This document shows, piece after piece, positions 28,837 through 36,836 of a DNA stretch of 46,157 nt. Each line of letters opens with the position of its first letter. Position 1 is the stretch's first letter. This DNA is from an uncultured Methylobacillus sp. (GTDB lineage Bacteria > Pseudomonadota > Gammaproteobacteria > Burkholderiales > Methylophilaceae). Under the pieces are notes generated by a model. The model did not search any database. It was given only the letters and a program-made list of their open reading frames with translations, and was not told where the DNA came from. The stretch is taken from contig CAMLDO010000016.1 of assembly GCA_946478865.1 (NCBI GenBank), positions 1 to 46,157 on the forward strand, read 5' to 3'. Position numbers and translations under genes: made by a program.

Positions 28837-29834
28837 GCTTTTTCTTTCGTCTGCTCGTACCACAGCTCGTGGTGTTCACGCGCCCATGTTTCATCCACCA
28901 TGCCGGTCTTCATCGCCTTGAAAGCGCCCTCGGCACCGAGCGTACCCATGTAGATATGGCCGAACGCGGCGGAAATGAACAGCAATGCACCGATGCCATG
29001 CACCATGTTCGCAATCTGCATGGTCTGGCGGGTCTGCTCCATGGTGGGGAAATCCAGCACCAGTCCGGAAGCACTGACCACCAGTCCCATGAACGACACG
29101 CCGCCCCAGAACCAGGCTTTTTCACCGATGTTGTACTTGTACGACGGCACGTGCTTCTTGCCGGTGACGACCAGATGCACATTGAGCAGCCACTGCAGGT
29201 CGATCTTGCGGAGCAGGTTGTCGCGCACAAAAGTAATGAACATGGCCAGAATGGCAACTGCGAAGAACGGACCGACGATGTTATGGATGTTCTTGCCGAT
29301 GATAGCCACCCAGGAGAACGCATCATGGCCGATCACCGGGATCAGCACATGCTTGCCGAACAGGATGATCACGCCGGTCAGCCCCAGAATCACGAACGAT
29401 CCCGCAACGCTCCAGTGAATCACCTGCTCCTTTCGCGAGAAGCGACGGATGAGCTTGCCGCTCGGCGCGTCGTGCAGCTTCATCGGGCCGAACATCAGAT
29501 AGAACGCAAGGATGACCGCAGGCACCAGCATCAGCAGCCAACCGCCGTAGAACGTCACCGGGCCGTTGCGCAGGGTGCGCCACTCGTGGCCCTGGGTTTG
29601 CTGAAACACGCCAGCGTCGCGAATGCGCGACTGGGTGTAGTTGACCGCTCCAGACTCTGCCTTGCGCTGGGTATCGGACTTCACACCCAGGGTCTTGCCT
29701 TCGGCCTCGGCATAAGGTGTCGCGCTGCTGGTGCCGTCAGTCGCGGGAGCAGCCTCTTCGGCATGAGCGACGGCCATCATCGTAGCCAAAGCCATTGCCA
29801 GCATCAGTTTCAGGAAATTCTGCATCGAAAACAT
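28833..29834 (-). CDS. fdhC: Formate dehydrogenase gamma subunit (cytochrome b)
   Basis: Membrane cytochrome b subunit that takes electrons from the Fe-S subunit to quinone. The ATG at 29834 (MFSMQNFLKLML) with an AGGAG ribosome binding site gives 333 residues. An N-terminal signal-like segment and a periplasmic stretch precede four core helices. Histidines likely to bind haem lie in EQVIHWSVAGSF, IGKNIHNIVGP, NMVHGIGA and SAAFGHIYMG. The N-terminal stretch before the first helix is longer than in E. coli FdnI. It overlaps the small exported gene downstream by four bases. Confidence 0.93.
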   Translation of the reverse strand: MFSMQNFLKLMLAMALATMMAVAHAEEAAPATDGTSSATPYAEAEGKTLGVKSDTQRKAESGAVNYTQSRIRDAGVFQQTQGHEWRTLRNGPVTFYGGWLLMLVPAVILAFYLMFGPMKLHDAPSGKLIRRFSRKEQVIHWSVAGSFVILGLTGVIILFGKHVLIPVIGHDAFSWVAIIGKNIHNIVGPFFAVAILAMFITFVRDNLLRKIDLQWLLNVHLVVTGKKHVPSYKYNIGEKAWFWGGVSFMGLVVSASGLVLDFPTMEQTRQTMQIANMVHGIGALLFISAAFGHIYMGTLGAEGAFKAMKTGMVDETWAREHHELWYEQTKEKA

Positions 29835-29841
29835 CGCCGGA

Positions 29842-30066
29842 TTACTCCTGTTCTTCTGTGCGCACATATTCGTTCTGGCGCTGCGTGCGTTCGTTGACCA
29901 TTTGCTTCCAGACGGAACGGTCATGCATGAAACGCTCGCTGTCCCACATGCGGGTATCCTTCTTGCCCTGATAGCCGCCGTCCTCGTATTCGACTTTCTG
30001 CTTGTACTCGCCACAGCCCGCAAGCAGCACGGCCATCAGGCCGGCGAGAGCGTATCCGTGTTTCAT
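29842..30066 (-). CDS. Small lipoprotein inside the formate dehydrogenase operon
   Basis: A 74-residue protein with a lipoprotein signal: basic MKHGYALAG, hydrophobic core and lipobox LLAGC (Cys at residue 18). The mature chain is highly charged (YKQKVEYEDGGYQGKKDTRMWDSERF cut short here). The ATG overlaps the fdhB stop (ATGA) and the stop lies seven bases before fdhC, so it is co-translated with the two electron-transfer subunits. No family recognised. Confidence 0.85.
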   Translation of the reverse strand: MKHGYALAGLMAVLLAGCGEYKQKVEYEDGGYQGKKDTRMWDSERFMHDRSVWKQMVNERTQRQNEYVRTEEQE

Positions 30067-30704
30067 GTCTTGTCCGCTCCTTCATTCTCGGGGCGGCCGT
30101 AGGCCATGTCCCAGCCCCAGCGGGTGTCGCCGTAGCCGCGCTGCTCGATGCGGTGCTCATGGATCGCGACGATGACGGGGGCATCGCCCGCGAGCAGCGA
30201 CTTGGTCGAACACATTTCCGCGCACAACGGCAGCTTGCCTTCGGACAGGCGGTTGCGGCCGTATTTTTCGAATTCCGCTTCGGAACCGTTTTCTTCCGGT
30301 CCGCCCGCGCAGAAGGTGCACTTGTCCATCTTGCCGCGCGCGACGAAGAAGTCAGTGGCGCTCTCGCCCGGGCCCTTGCCTGCCGAGTTGGGGAATTGCG
30401 GCGCGTCGAACGGGCAGGCATAGGAGCAGTAGCCGCAGCCAATGCAGATATCCTTGTCGTGCAGCACCACGCCGTCCTCGGTCTTGTAGAAGCAGTTGAC
30501 CGGGCACACCGCCATGCACGGCGCGTCGGTGCAGTGCATGCACGCGATCGACACCGACTTCTCGCCGATCTGACCGTCGTTGACGGTGATCACGCGGCGG
30601 CGGTTGATGCCCCACGGCACCTCGTGCTCGTTCTTGCAGGCCGTGACGCAGGCGTTGCACTCGATGCAGCGCTCCACGTCGCAGATGAATTTCATTCTTG
30701 CCAT
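30063..30704 (-). CDS. fdhB: Formate dehydrogenase beta subunit (four [4Fe-4S])
   Basis: Electron-transfer subunit of 213 residues with cysteine sets for four [4Fe-4S] clusters: CIECNACVTAC, CMHCTDAPCMAVCP, CIGCGYCSYACP and CTFC with CAEMC. It has no C-terminal membrane anchor, unlike FdnH of E. coli. A GGAG ribosome binding site is visible before the ATG. It lies 20 bases after fdhA and overlaps the lipoprotein gene by four bases. Confidence 0.95.
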   Translation of the reverse strand: MARMKFICDVERCIECNACVTACKNEHEVPWGINRRRVITVNDGQIGEKSVSIACMHCTDAPCMAVCPVNCFYKTEDGVVLHDKDICIGCGYCSYACPFDAPQFPNSAGKGPGESATDFFVARGKMDKCTFCAGGPEENGSEAEFEKYGRNRLSEGKLPLCAEMCSTKSLLAGDAPVIVAIHEHRIEQRGYGDTRWGWDMAYGRPENEGADKT

Positions 30705-30723
30705 GTCGTTACTCCAGTATCCT

Positions 30724-33612
30724 TCACGCCCGCTCGAAGCGGCACAGGGTGACCTTGGTTTCCTGCATCATCGTCACCGAGTCGTAGCCGTAGGTAGTGG
30801 CGGTGTTGACCGCCTCACCGCGCACATAAGGCGCCGCACCTTCCGGATATTTGTCGAGCAGGTCGCGACCTTCCCACCAGCCGCCGAAGTGGTAAGGCAT
30901 GAAGGCCACGCCGGGCGCCACGCGTTCGGTCAGCAGCGCACGCACTTTGATGCGCACCTTGGTCGGGGTTTCCACCCAGATGTAGTCATTGTTCTTCACG
31001 CCCTGCGCCGATGCGTCCGCAGGGTTCACTTCGCAGAACATTTCCTGTTGCAGCTCGGCCAGCCACGGATTGGAACGCGTCTCCTCGCCGCCGCCCTCGT
31101 ATTCGACCAGACGGCCGCTGGTGAGGATGACCGGGTATTCGTTCGCCGCGTCCTTGTTGGCCTGCTGCACCGATTCGTACAGCGTCGGCAGGCGCCAGAA
31201 GCTCTTCATGTCCTTGTGCGTCGGGTACTTCTCGATAAGGTCGCGGCGCTTGGTGTAGAGCGGCTCGCGGTGTAGCGGCACCGGGTCGGGGAAGTTCCAG
31301 ACCACCGCGCGCGCCTTGGCATTGCCGAACGGCGCGCAGCCGTGCTTGATCGCGACGCGGATGATGCCGCCGGACATGTCGGTCTTCCAGTTCTTGCCTT
31401 CGGCCGCGGCTTTTTCGGTCTCGGTCAGGTCATTCCACCAACCCAGCTTCTTGAGCAGCACATGGTCGAATTCGGGATAGCCGCCCTCGAGCTCGGAGCC
31501 CTTCACGGTCACGCTATCCTCGGCGAGCAGGCTCACACCGTCGCGCTCCACACCGAAATTGGCGCGGAAGCCCATGCCGCCCTCGGCTACCGGCACGGTA
31601 ACGTCATAAAGATTGGGCGAACCGGGGTGCTTGAGCTCCGGCGTACCCCAGCACGGCCACGGCAGGCCGTAGTAGTCGCCGGCGCATGGACCTTCAGTCG
31701 CCTTGAGCGTGGTGACATCGAAGGTGTGCGCGTACTTCATGTGCAGCTTGAGGCGCTCGGGCGACTGGCCGCTGTAGCCGATGGTCCAGGTGCCGCGATT
31801 GATCTCGCGCAGCGTGTCCTCGATGTCCGGCTCGTCCCATCCCTGGGCATCCTTGTTCACCTTGATGTTCTTGACCAGTTCTTTCTCGAAACCGAACTTC
31901 TTGGCGAAGGCATACATGATGGTGTGGTCGGGACGCGACTCGAACAGCGGCTCGATCACCTTCTCGCGCCATTGCAGCGAGCGGTTGGAGGCAGTGCAGG
32001 AGCCGTAGGTCTCGAACTGCGTCGCCGCCGGCAGCAGGTAGGTGTTGTCCTTGCGGTCGTGCATCACGGAAGCGGCAGCCGGATAGGGGTCGATCACCAC
32101 CAGCAGGTCCAGCTTTTCCATCGCCGCCTTCATTTCCTTGCCACGCGTCTGGCTGTTGGCGGCCATGCCCCAGTAGATCGCCGCACGCAGGTTCGGGCCC
32201 TGGTCGATGTGCTCGTTCTTTTCCAGCACGCCGTCGATCCAGCGGGAGACGGGGATGCCGGATTTTTCCATGAGCTCCTTGGAAACGTAGCGGCCCTTTA
32301 CCCACTCGTAATCCACACCCCACACGTTGCACCAGTGCTTCCAGGCGCCTTCTGCAAGGCCGTAATAGCCGGGCAGCGACTCGGGATTGGGGCCGACGTC
32401 GGTCGCGCCCTGCACGTTGTCATGACCACGGAAGATATTGGTGCCGCCACCGGACACGCCGACGTTGCCGAGCGCGAGTTCGAGGATGCACAGCGCACGC
32501 GTGTTCGCGTTGCCCACGGTGTGCTGGGTGATGCCCATGCACCACACCACGGTGCCGGGCCTATGCTCATGCATGGTGCGTGCGACCTGGTAAACCTCGG
32601 CCTCAGGGATACCGGTAACGTCATGCACCTTGTCCGGCGTCCAGTTGGCGACTTCCTTGCGGATCTCGTCCATGCCGTAGACGCGGTCGTTGATGTACTG
32701 CTTGTCTTCCCAGCCATTCTGGAAGATGTGCCACAACACGCCCCAGACGAAGGGAATGTCAGTGCCCGGGCGCAGCCGTACGAATTGGTGCGCGTGCGCG
32801 GCGGTGCGGGTGAAGCGCGGATCGACGACGATCATCTTCGCGCCCTTTTCCTTGGCGTGCAGCACGTGCATCATCGCCACCGGGTGCGCTTCTGCGGCAT
32901 TGGAGCCGACGAACAGCATCGCCTTGGTGTTGTGGATGTCGTTGTAGGAGTTGGTCATCGCGCCGTAACCCCAGGTATTCGCGACGCCCGCAACCGTGGT
33001 CGAGTGGCAGATGCGTGCCTGGTGGTCGCAGTTATTGGAACCCCAGAACGACACGAATTTGCGCAGCAGATAGGACTGCTCGTTGCTGTGCTTGGAGGAG
33101 CCTACCCAGTACACCGAATCCGGCCCGGATTCCTCGCGCAGCTTGAGCAGCTTGGCGGAAATCTCGTCCATCGCCTGCTCCCAGCTGATGCGCTGGTACT
33201 TCCCGTCCACCATCTTCATCGGGTACTTGAGGCGACGCTCGCCATGGCCGTGCTCGCGCACTGAAGCGCCCTTGGCGCAGTGCGAACCGAGGTTGATCGG
33301 AGAATCGAAAGCCGGTTCCTGGCGGATCCATACACCGTTCTGCACCACGGCATTGACCGAGCAACCGACCGAGCAGTGCGTGCACACCGTACGCTTCACT
33401 TCGATCTTGCCGCCCGGCTTCGCCTCGTTGGCCTTGGCCTTGCCGATCATGCTGAACGGCAGTTGCGACAGCGCCACGCCTGCCCCGGCAGTAAGGCCGG
33501 AACGCTTGAGGAAGGTGCGGCGATCCATGGTATTGCCCAGCCAGGCGCTGACGCCGGTCGCGGCCTGTGGCGCGGCTCCCGCCGCTACGGAGGATTTCTT
33601 TTTCAGCAGCAT
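30724..33612 (-). CDS. fdhA: Formate dehydrogenase catalytic subunit, Cys form, TAT-exported
   Basis: Molybdopterin (Mo or W bis-MGD) enzyme oxidising formate to CO2. The 962 residues begin with a twin-arginine signal (DRRTFLKRSGLTAGAG, about 30-45), so the enzyme faces the periplasm. The [4Fe-4S] set is CTHCSVGC with GSHCAKG. The metal ligand is Cys202 in ARICHSTTVAG, encoded by TGC at 33009-33007, where many homologues have selenocysteine; His203 is kept. The molybdopterin dinucleotide-binding domain lies at the C-terminus. The start at 33612 has only a weak ribosome binding site; an internal ATG (MDRRTFLK) would also give a complete TAT signal. Confidence 0.96.
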   Translation of the reverse strand: MLLKKKSSVAAGAAPQAATGVSAWLGNTMDRRTFLKRSGLTAGAGVALSQLPFSMIGKAKANEAKPGGKIEVKRTVCTHCSVGCSVNAVVQNGVWIRQEPAFDSPINLGSHCAKGASVREHGHGERRLKYPMKMVDGKYQRISWEQAMDEISAKLLKLREESGPDSVYWVGSSKHSNEQSYLLRKFVSFWGSNNCDHQARICHSTTVAGVANTWGYGAMTNSYNDIHNTKAMLFVGSNAAEAHPVAMMHVLHAKEKGAKMIVVDPRFTRTAAHAHQFVRLRPGTDIPFVWGVLWHIFQNGWEDKQYINDRVYGMDEIRKEVANWTPDKVHDVTGIPEAEVYQVARTMHEHRPGTVVWCMGITQHTVGNANTRALCILELALGNVGVSGGGTNIFRGHDNVQGATDVGPNPESLPGYYGLAEGAWKHWCNVWGVDYEWVKGRYVSKELMEKSGIPVSRWIDGVLEKNEHIDQGPNLRAAIYWGMAANSQTRGKEMKAAMEKLDLLVVIDPYPAAASVMHDRKDNTYLLPAATQFETYGSCTASNRSLQWREKVIEPLFESRPDHTIMYAFAKKFGFEKELVKNIKVNKDAQGWDEPDIEDTLREINRGTWTIGYSGQSPERLKLHMKYAHTFDVTTLKATEGPCAGDYYGLPWPCWGTPELKHPGSPNLYDVTVPVAEGGMGFRANFGVERDGVSLLAEDSVTVKGSELEGGYPEFDHVLLKKLGWWNDLTETEKAAAEGKNWKTDMSGGIIRVAIKHGCAPFGNAKARAVVWNFPDPVPLHREPLYTKRRDLIEKYPTHKDMKSFWRLPTLYESVQQANKDAANEYPVILTSGRLVEYEGGGEETRSNPWLAELQQEMFCEVNPADASAQGVKNNDYIWVETPTKVRIKVRALLTERVAPGVAFMPYHFGGWWEGRDLLDKYPEGAAPYVRGEAVNTATTYGYDSVTMMQETKVTLCRFERA

Positions 33613-33622
33613 AATCTTTCGC

Positions 33623-33823
33623 CTAGACGCGGGTCGTGCGGTAGTAGCGCTTCACGTGCTCGGAAACGTGGTAGCCCTTGACGGGCTCAGGCTCGGCAGC
33701 CGTCGCTTCCGGTTGCGCCACGATGTCGGGACGCTTGCGCATCAGGACAGCGGACACGAGCCCGGCGGCACCCAGCCCGAGGGCCAGCAGGAAGTTCCTG
33801 CGCTTGTGCATGGTTTGTTCCAT
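33623..33823 (-). CDS. Small TAT-signal protein of formate dehydrogenase loci
   Basis: A 66-residue protein with the twin-arginine-like start MHKRRNFLLALGLGAAGLV (from residue 5), a transmembrane stretch and a conserved end VSEHVKRYYRTTRV. It belongs to the small formate dehydrogenase-region TAT target family found immediately upstream of fdhA; its role is unknown. GGGGTGA lies seven bases before the ATG at 33823. Confidence 0.88.
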   Translation of the reverse strand: MEQTMHKRRNFLLALGLGAAGLVSAVLMRKRPDIVAQPEATAAEPEPVKGYHVSEHVKRYYRTTRV

Positions 33824-33848
33824 TTTCGATCACCCCAAACTTGTAAGC

Positions 33849-34466
33849 TCAACCTCCGATATCGAAAGCCTGCGCCTCGATATCGAGAAAATCCTTCAAT
33901 AGCCGCGCCACGGCGCGGTAATAATTCGCACTCGGCGCCTTTTCCAGCTCGGCCGCGAATCGCGCGTACCAGGGCCTGAGATGGCGCTCGAAAAACTCTT
34001 GCTGGTTGGACAACGCCGCGGGCGAAGTCTCCGCATCTCCCGCTACCAGCCAGCGCATCACTTCGCACACGGCCGCGATATGATCCTCCGGCTCGCCCAC
34101 CTCGGCGGATTTCGCCAGACCCAGCGCTTCCAGGTCGTCGCGCAGCTTTGCGAGCGGTTCTTCCATGAGAAAGCCGGTCAGATACCAGGAGAGATAGGGC
34201 ATCACTTCGCCCTGTCCCAGGCCGATGAACAGCTTTTCGTATTCCTGTTGCGCAGCTTCTTCCTCCATCACGCGGGAAGCCGTCTGGAGACGAAGCCAGG
34301 ATTCCGCCAGTGCGGATTCCGGTGCGGCAATTTCATCCGCCTGCGCAATGGCGCCGAGCAATTCGGCATCCGGCGCCGCATAGAGCAGACGGGCCAGCAA
34401 TCCGTACAGACCGGCCCGCGCCAGGTCTTCCTCCTCCAGCATGCGCGCTTCGGCCATGGCACTCAT
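33849..34466 (-). CDS. TorD-family molybdoenzyme chaperone
   Basis: A 205-residue all-helical cytoplasmic chaperone. YEKLFIGLGQGEVMPYLSWYLTG is the TorD/DmsD signature region (E-x-x-x-LF and the P-Y block), and EPEDHIAAVCEVMRWL is the second conserved element. Such proteins bind TAT signal peptides and help cofactor insertion; the client here is almost certainly FdhA encoded just downstream. The start overlaps the upstream ferredoxin-like gene by four bases. Confidence 0.92.
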   Translation of the reverse strand: MSAMAEARMLEEEDLARAGLYGLLARLLYAAPDAELLGAIAQADEIAAPESALAESWLRLQTASRVMEEEAAQQEYEKLFIGLGQGEVMPYLSWYLTGFLMEEPLAKLRDDLEALGLAKSAEVGEPEDHIAAVCEVMRWLVAGDAETSPAALSNQQEFFERHLRPWYARFAAELEKAPSANYYRAVARLLKDFLDIEAQAFDIGG

Positions 34467-36040
34467 TTGCGTGCTCCCGCGAGCTCGCCCGCCATCATGT
34501 CTTTAACCCGACAGTCACCGCACATTTGCAGACGACGCTTCGCTTCCGGCGTGGCGAACATGCTGTGGCCAGACAGCTTGTGCAGCATGCTGCCGACCAT
34601 GCTTGCGGTGGCAAACGGCTTGCCGCAGCTCACGCATTGGAACGGTGCATCACGATGCAATATTCGCGCCTGCCTGGCTTCCGCCGTCAGCAACAGGCGT
34701 GGACGCAAACTGATCGCGTCTTCGGGGCATGCGCTCTCGCACAGGCCACACTGCACGCAATTGCGCTCGACGAACTTGAGCATCGGCGCACCCGCGCCGT
34801 CCTGCAATGCCGCAGCGGGGCACGCGCTGACGCAGGAGTAGCACAGCGTGCAGGCCTCCGCCTTGACCTCGACCACGCCATAAGGCGCATCCCCGGTCAG
34901 CGCAATTTCTTCGGGCGTCGTGATCGGTGCATGGCGCACGAAATGCTCGACGCAGAAATCCAGTGTGGTGCGCTTCTCGTCGAACAAGCGGAAGGACGCT
35001 ACATTTTCGGGCACGACAGCTACCGGCAACTCCGCCAGTGCCTGCATGCCCAGTGCATCGATCAGATGGAAATGGCCTGCGCCGTAGCCCAGGCCTTCCA
35101 GGATTTGTTCGCCCAGCGCCATCTGCTCGCGCAGAGCGTCCGCGTATTGCGGCGCTTCCCGGCCTGTGGCCAGTATGGCAACGCGGTTCGCGCCCAATGC
35201 GATGGCTCCCAGCAGGCGATCCAGCCCGACCGAGGCGATATGGAAGGTTTCGGACGGAATGACGTTGGCGGGCAACTGTGCAGATTGCAGCAGCGCAGCA
35301 CCCTCGGCCGGATCGTGCAGCAGCACGACGGCATCCTCGCCGCCCGCATCGCGGTAAGCTTCCAGCATCGCCTTGAGCTTGCCGCCCCAGTAGGATACTG
35401 AAGGAAAGTTGTACTGCATGGCACCGGAAGGGCACACCGTAGCGCAGGCGCCGCAACCCATGCACAGATGCGGCTCGACATAAATGCGATTGCCGTCGCC
35501 ACGTATCGCCTCGGTGGAGCACACCTCGATGCAGCGATTGCAGCCCTCGAGGCGGCTGCGGCTGTGGGCGCAGATATTGTCGTTGTAGAGGAAAAACTTG
35601 GGCTTCTCAAATTCGCCGACGCCATCCCGGATTTCCGCGAGCGCCTGTTCGAGCGCCTCCTCGTCATTGGGAGCAAAGTAGCCCTGGGGAGGCTGGTGCA
35701 TCGTGAAATAGGGATTTGCACCAAGGTCGAGCACCAGATCGAACTCGCCCAACTGCTCCGCGCCCTCTGTTTTCCAGGTGACAGCGAATTCGCCCAGCCA
35801 GCCCGCCACCCCGACGAGTTCGCCGCGAATCGCGGCATAGTCAGTATGGGGAGGCAGCGCTTCCGGGCTCAGCACGGTTACCGGCAGTTCGCTCGACAAT
35901 TGCTGCGCCACGGCACCGACTTGCACAGCCGCACCCAGAATAAGTACACGTCCCTGCGAGCGGTATTCGACCGCAGGCACGGGCGCAGGCGCGGCATAGC
36001 TGGCGGCTGCCGCCAGGGCGGACTGGAGAGGGAGTGTCAT
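34463..36040 (-). CDS. Large multi-cluster ferredoxin-like protein of the formate dehydrogenase locus
   Basis: A 525-residue cytoplasmic iron-sulfur protein. Cysteine sets in order: CNRCIEVC with an upstream cysteine (about 155-175), CMGCGACATVCP (about 194-204), CTLCYSCVSACP (about 398-409) and CVQCGLCESACP (about 430-441), enough for four [4Fe-4S] clusters. A C-terminal zinc-like set CVSCGK and CGDCRVKDM follows. An alpha/beta domain (EDAVVLLHDPAEG, VAILATGREAPQY) sits between the cluster pairs. It is a standard member of betaproteobacterial fdh loci; its redox partner is unknown. Overlaps of four bases on both sides tie it to DUF3306 and torD. Confidence 0.9.
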   Translation of the reverse strand: MTLPLQSALAAAASYAAPAPVPAVEYRSQGRVLILGAAVQVGAVAQQLSSELPVTVLSPEALPPHTDYAAIRGELVGVAGWLGEFAVTWKTEGAEQLGEFDLVLDLGANPYFTMHQPPQGYFAPNDEEALEQALAEIRDGVGEFEKPKFFLYNDNICAHSRSRLEGCNRCIEVCSTEAIRGDGNRIYVEPHLCMGCGACATVCPSGAMQYNFPSVSYWGGKLKAMLEAYRDAGGEDAVVLLHDPAEGAALLQSAQLPANVIPSETFHIASVGLDRLLGAIALGANRVAILATGREAPQYADALREQMALGEQILEGLGYGAGHFHLIDALGMQALAELPVAVVPENVASFRLFDEKRTTLDFCVEHFVRHAPITTPEEIALTGDAPYGVVEVKAEACTLCYSCVSACPAAALQDGAGAPMLKFVERNCVQCGLCESACPEDAISLRPRLLLTAEARQARILHRDAPFQCVSCGKPFATASMVGSMLHKLSGHSMFATPEAKRRLQMCGDCRVKDMMAGELAGARK

Positions 36041-36429
36041 ACGTTCTTGGGCTGGTCGGGGAGCTGCTCCGCTGCGGCCTCGGCAACGGATTCTTGTGTT
36101 TTTTGCAACAGCGCCTGCGCGTGATCCAGCGTTTGCAGCAGGTCGGAAGACAGGAGCGCGGGACGGGAATAATCCTCGACATACACGTCGAGCCCGTCCA
36201 TCGCCCGGTAATGATCGGTCATGAACAGCTTGCGCAGCGCCTGACGGCGCGTATCGGCATCCACGCCCTGCTGCATGAAAGGGCTGAAGTCCGCATTGAA
36301 ATCCAGCGTCTCGGTATCCGGCACAGCGATGGGCGCAACAGAGGTTTCGGGCGCAGAACCGGCGGCTCCGGCAGCGCTTTCAAGCTTGCGTTGCGACCAG
36401 CGACGCAGAAAGGATAAGGCAGAATTCAT
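36037..36429 (-). CDS. DUF3306 protein, first gene of the formate dehydrogenase operon
   Basis: A 130-residue soluble protein with FLRRWSQRKLES at the N-terminus, a Pro/Ala-rich linker, DFSPFMQQGVDADTRRQALRKLF and the end region DVYVEDYS, matching the DUF3306 pattern. It overlaps the ferredoxin-like gene by four bases. In many genomes a DUF3305 gene accompanies it; none is present here. Function unknown. Confidence 0.85.
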   Translation of the reverse strand: MNSALSFLRRWSQRKLESAAGAAGSAPETSVAPIAVPDTETLDFNADFSPFMQQGVDADTRRQALRKLFMTDHYRAMDGLDVYVEDYSRPALLSSDLLQTLDHAQALLQKTQESVAEAAAEQLPDQPKNV

Positions 36430-36702
36430 AGAGACAAATATTTTAGCACAAAGCGCAGCGGCAAGATAAGGAAAAACGTAGCAAAATCAATGCCCATAGA
36501 AAAAATGCGAGATTATCCCGCGGCACCATTGCAACGCTCTCGTGCATGGCAATATGCGGCCTGCATGACCGATTTCAAGCGGGATTGGAACTGTTTGGGA
36601 AATGCGAGCCCAGCTGGAACGCAGGCTCTCGTCGATAGGCGAGTCCGGCCGGCGCCGACCGAACTCGACTTCACTGATGAATAAAGATTGCGGCTTTCGC
36701 CG
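36430..36702. other. Intergenic region upstream of the formate dehydrogenase operon with stem-loops
   Basis: No supported gene. Two potential stem-loops lie at 36605-36628 (GAGCC/GGCTC arms) and 36640-36667 (near-perfect 14-base arms). A TAAAAT box lies just upstream of the DUF3306 ATG without a convincing -35 element. No sigma-54 site and no recognisable molybdenum-cofactor riboswitch were seen. Confidence 0.5.
36640..36667 (-). repeat. GC-rich inverted repeat downstream of the MFS operon
   Basis: The two 14-base arms are complementary except at two positions, which become G-U pairs only in minus-strand RNA. This suggests the structure, if functional, acts in a minus-strand transcript. It lies 35 bases after the small MFS-partner stop and about 210 bases before the DUF3306 start. 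No T-run follows. Confidence 0.45.
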
Positions 36703-36834
36703 TCAGACGAAAAGCGCCATCGCCTTCTTGAAGGTCTGGTACACGCCCCACCCGAGCGGGATCAGCACATAGGCCCAGAACAGCACGAGCAGCACGCCAT
36801 GGTTTTCGTTCTTGAGATTTTCGTTTTCCGTCAT
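36703..36834 (-). CDS. Small membrane partner of the OFA-type MFS transporter (43 aa)
   Basis: A 43-residue protein: charged start MTENENLKNENHG, one transmembrane helix (VLLVLFWAYVLIPLGWGVYQ) and a short basic end. It starts two bases after the MFS gene stop, on the same strand. Small one-helix proteins in this position are known partners of oxalate/formate-type MFS transporters (annotated as MFS transporter small subunit). Too short to be found by length-based gene calling, but the frame, coupling and topology support it. Confidence 0.8.
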   Translation of the reverse strand: MTENENLKNENHGVLLVLFWAYVLIPLGWGVYQTFKKAMALFV

Positions 36835-36836
36835 GA

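Noticed and set aside
33000..33020. A selenocysteine codon with SECIS in fdhA
   Set aside because: The codon is TGC, not TGA, and the frame is uninterrupted.
31342..33264. A 640-codon open frame on the plus strand opposite fdhA
   Set aside because: It is the antisense of a clear, conserved formate dehydrogenase gene. High GC and biased codons keep the opposite frame open; the translation shows no family motif.
36490..36684. A 64-codon plus-strand frame in the intergenic gap before the formate dehydrogenase operon
   Set aside because: No ribosome binding site, no motif, and it covers the stem-loop structures. Not supported as a gene.
36430..36702. A molybdenum-cofactor riboswitch or sigma-54 promoter upstream of the formate dehydrogenase operon
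   Set aside because: Neither the conserved aptamer core nor a GG-N10-GC promoter pattern could be found.
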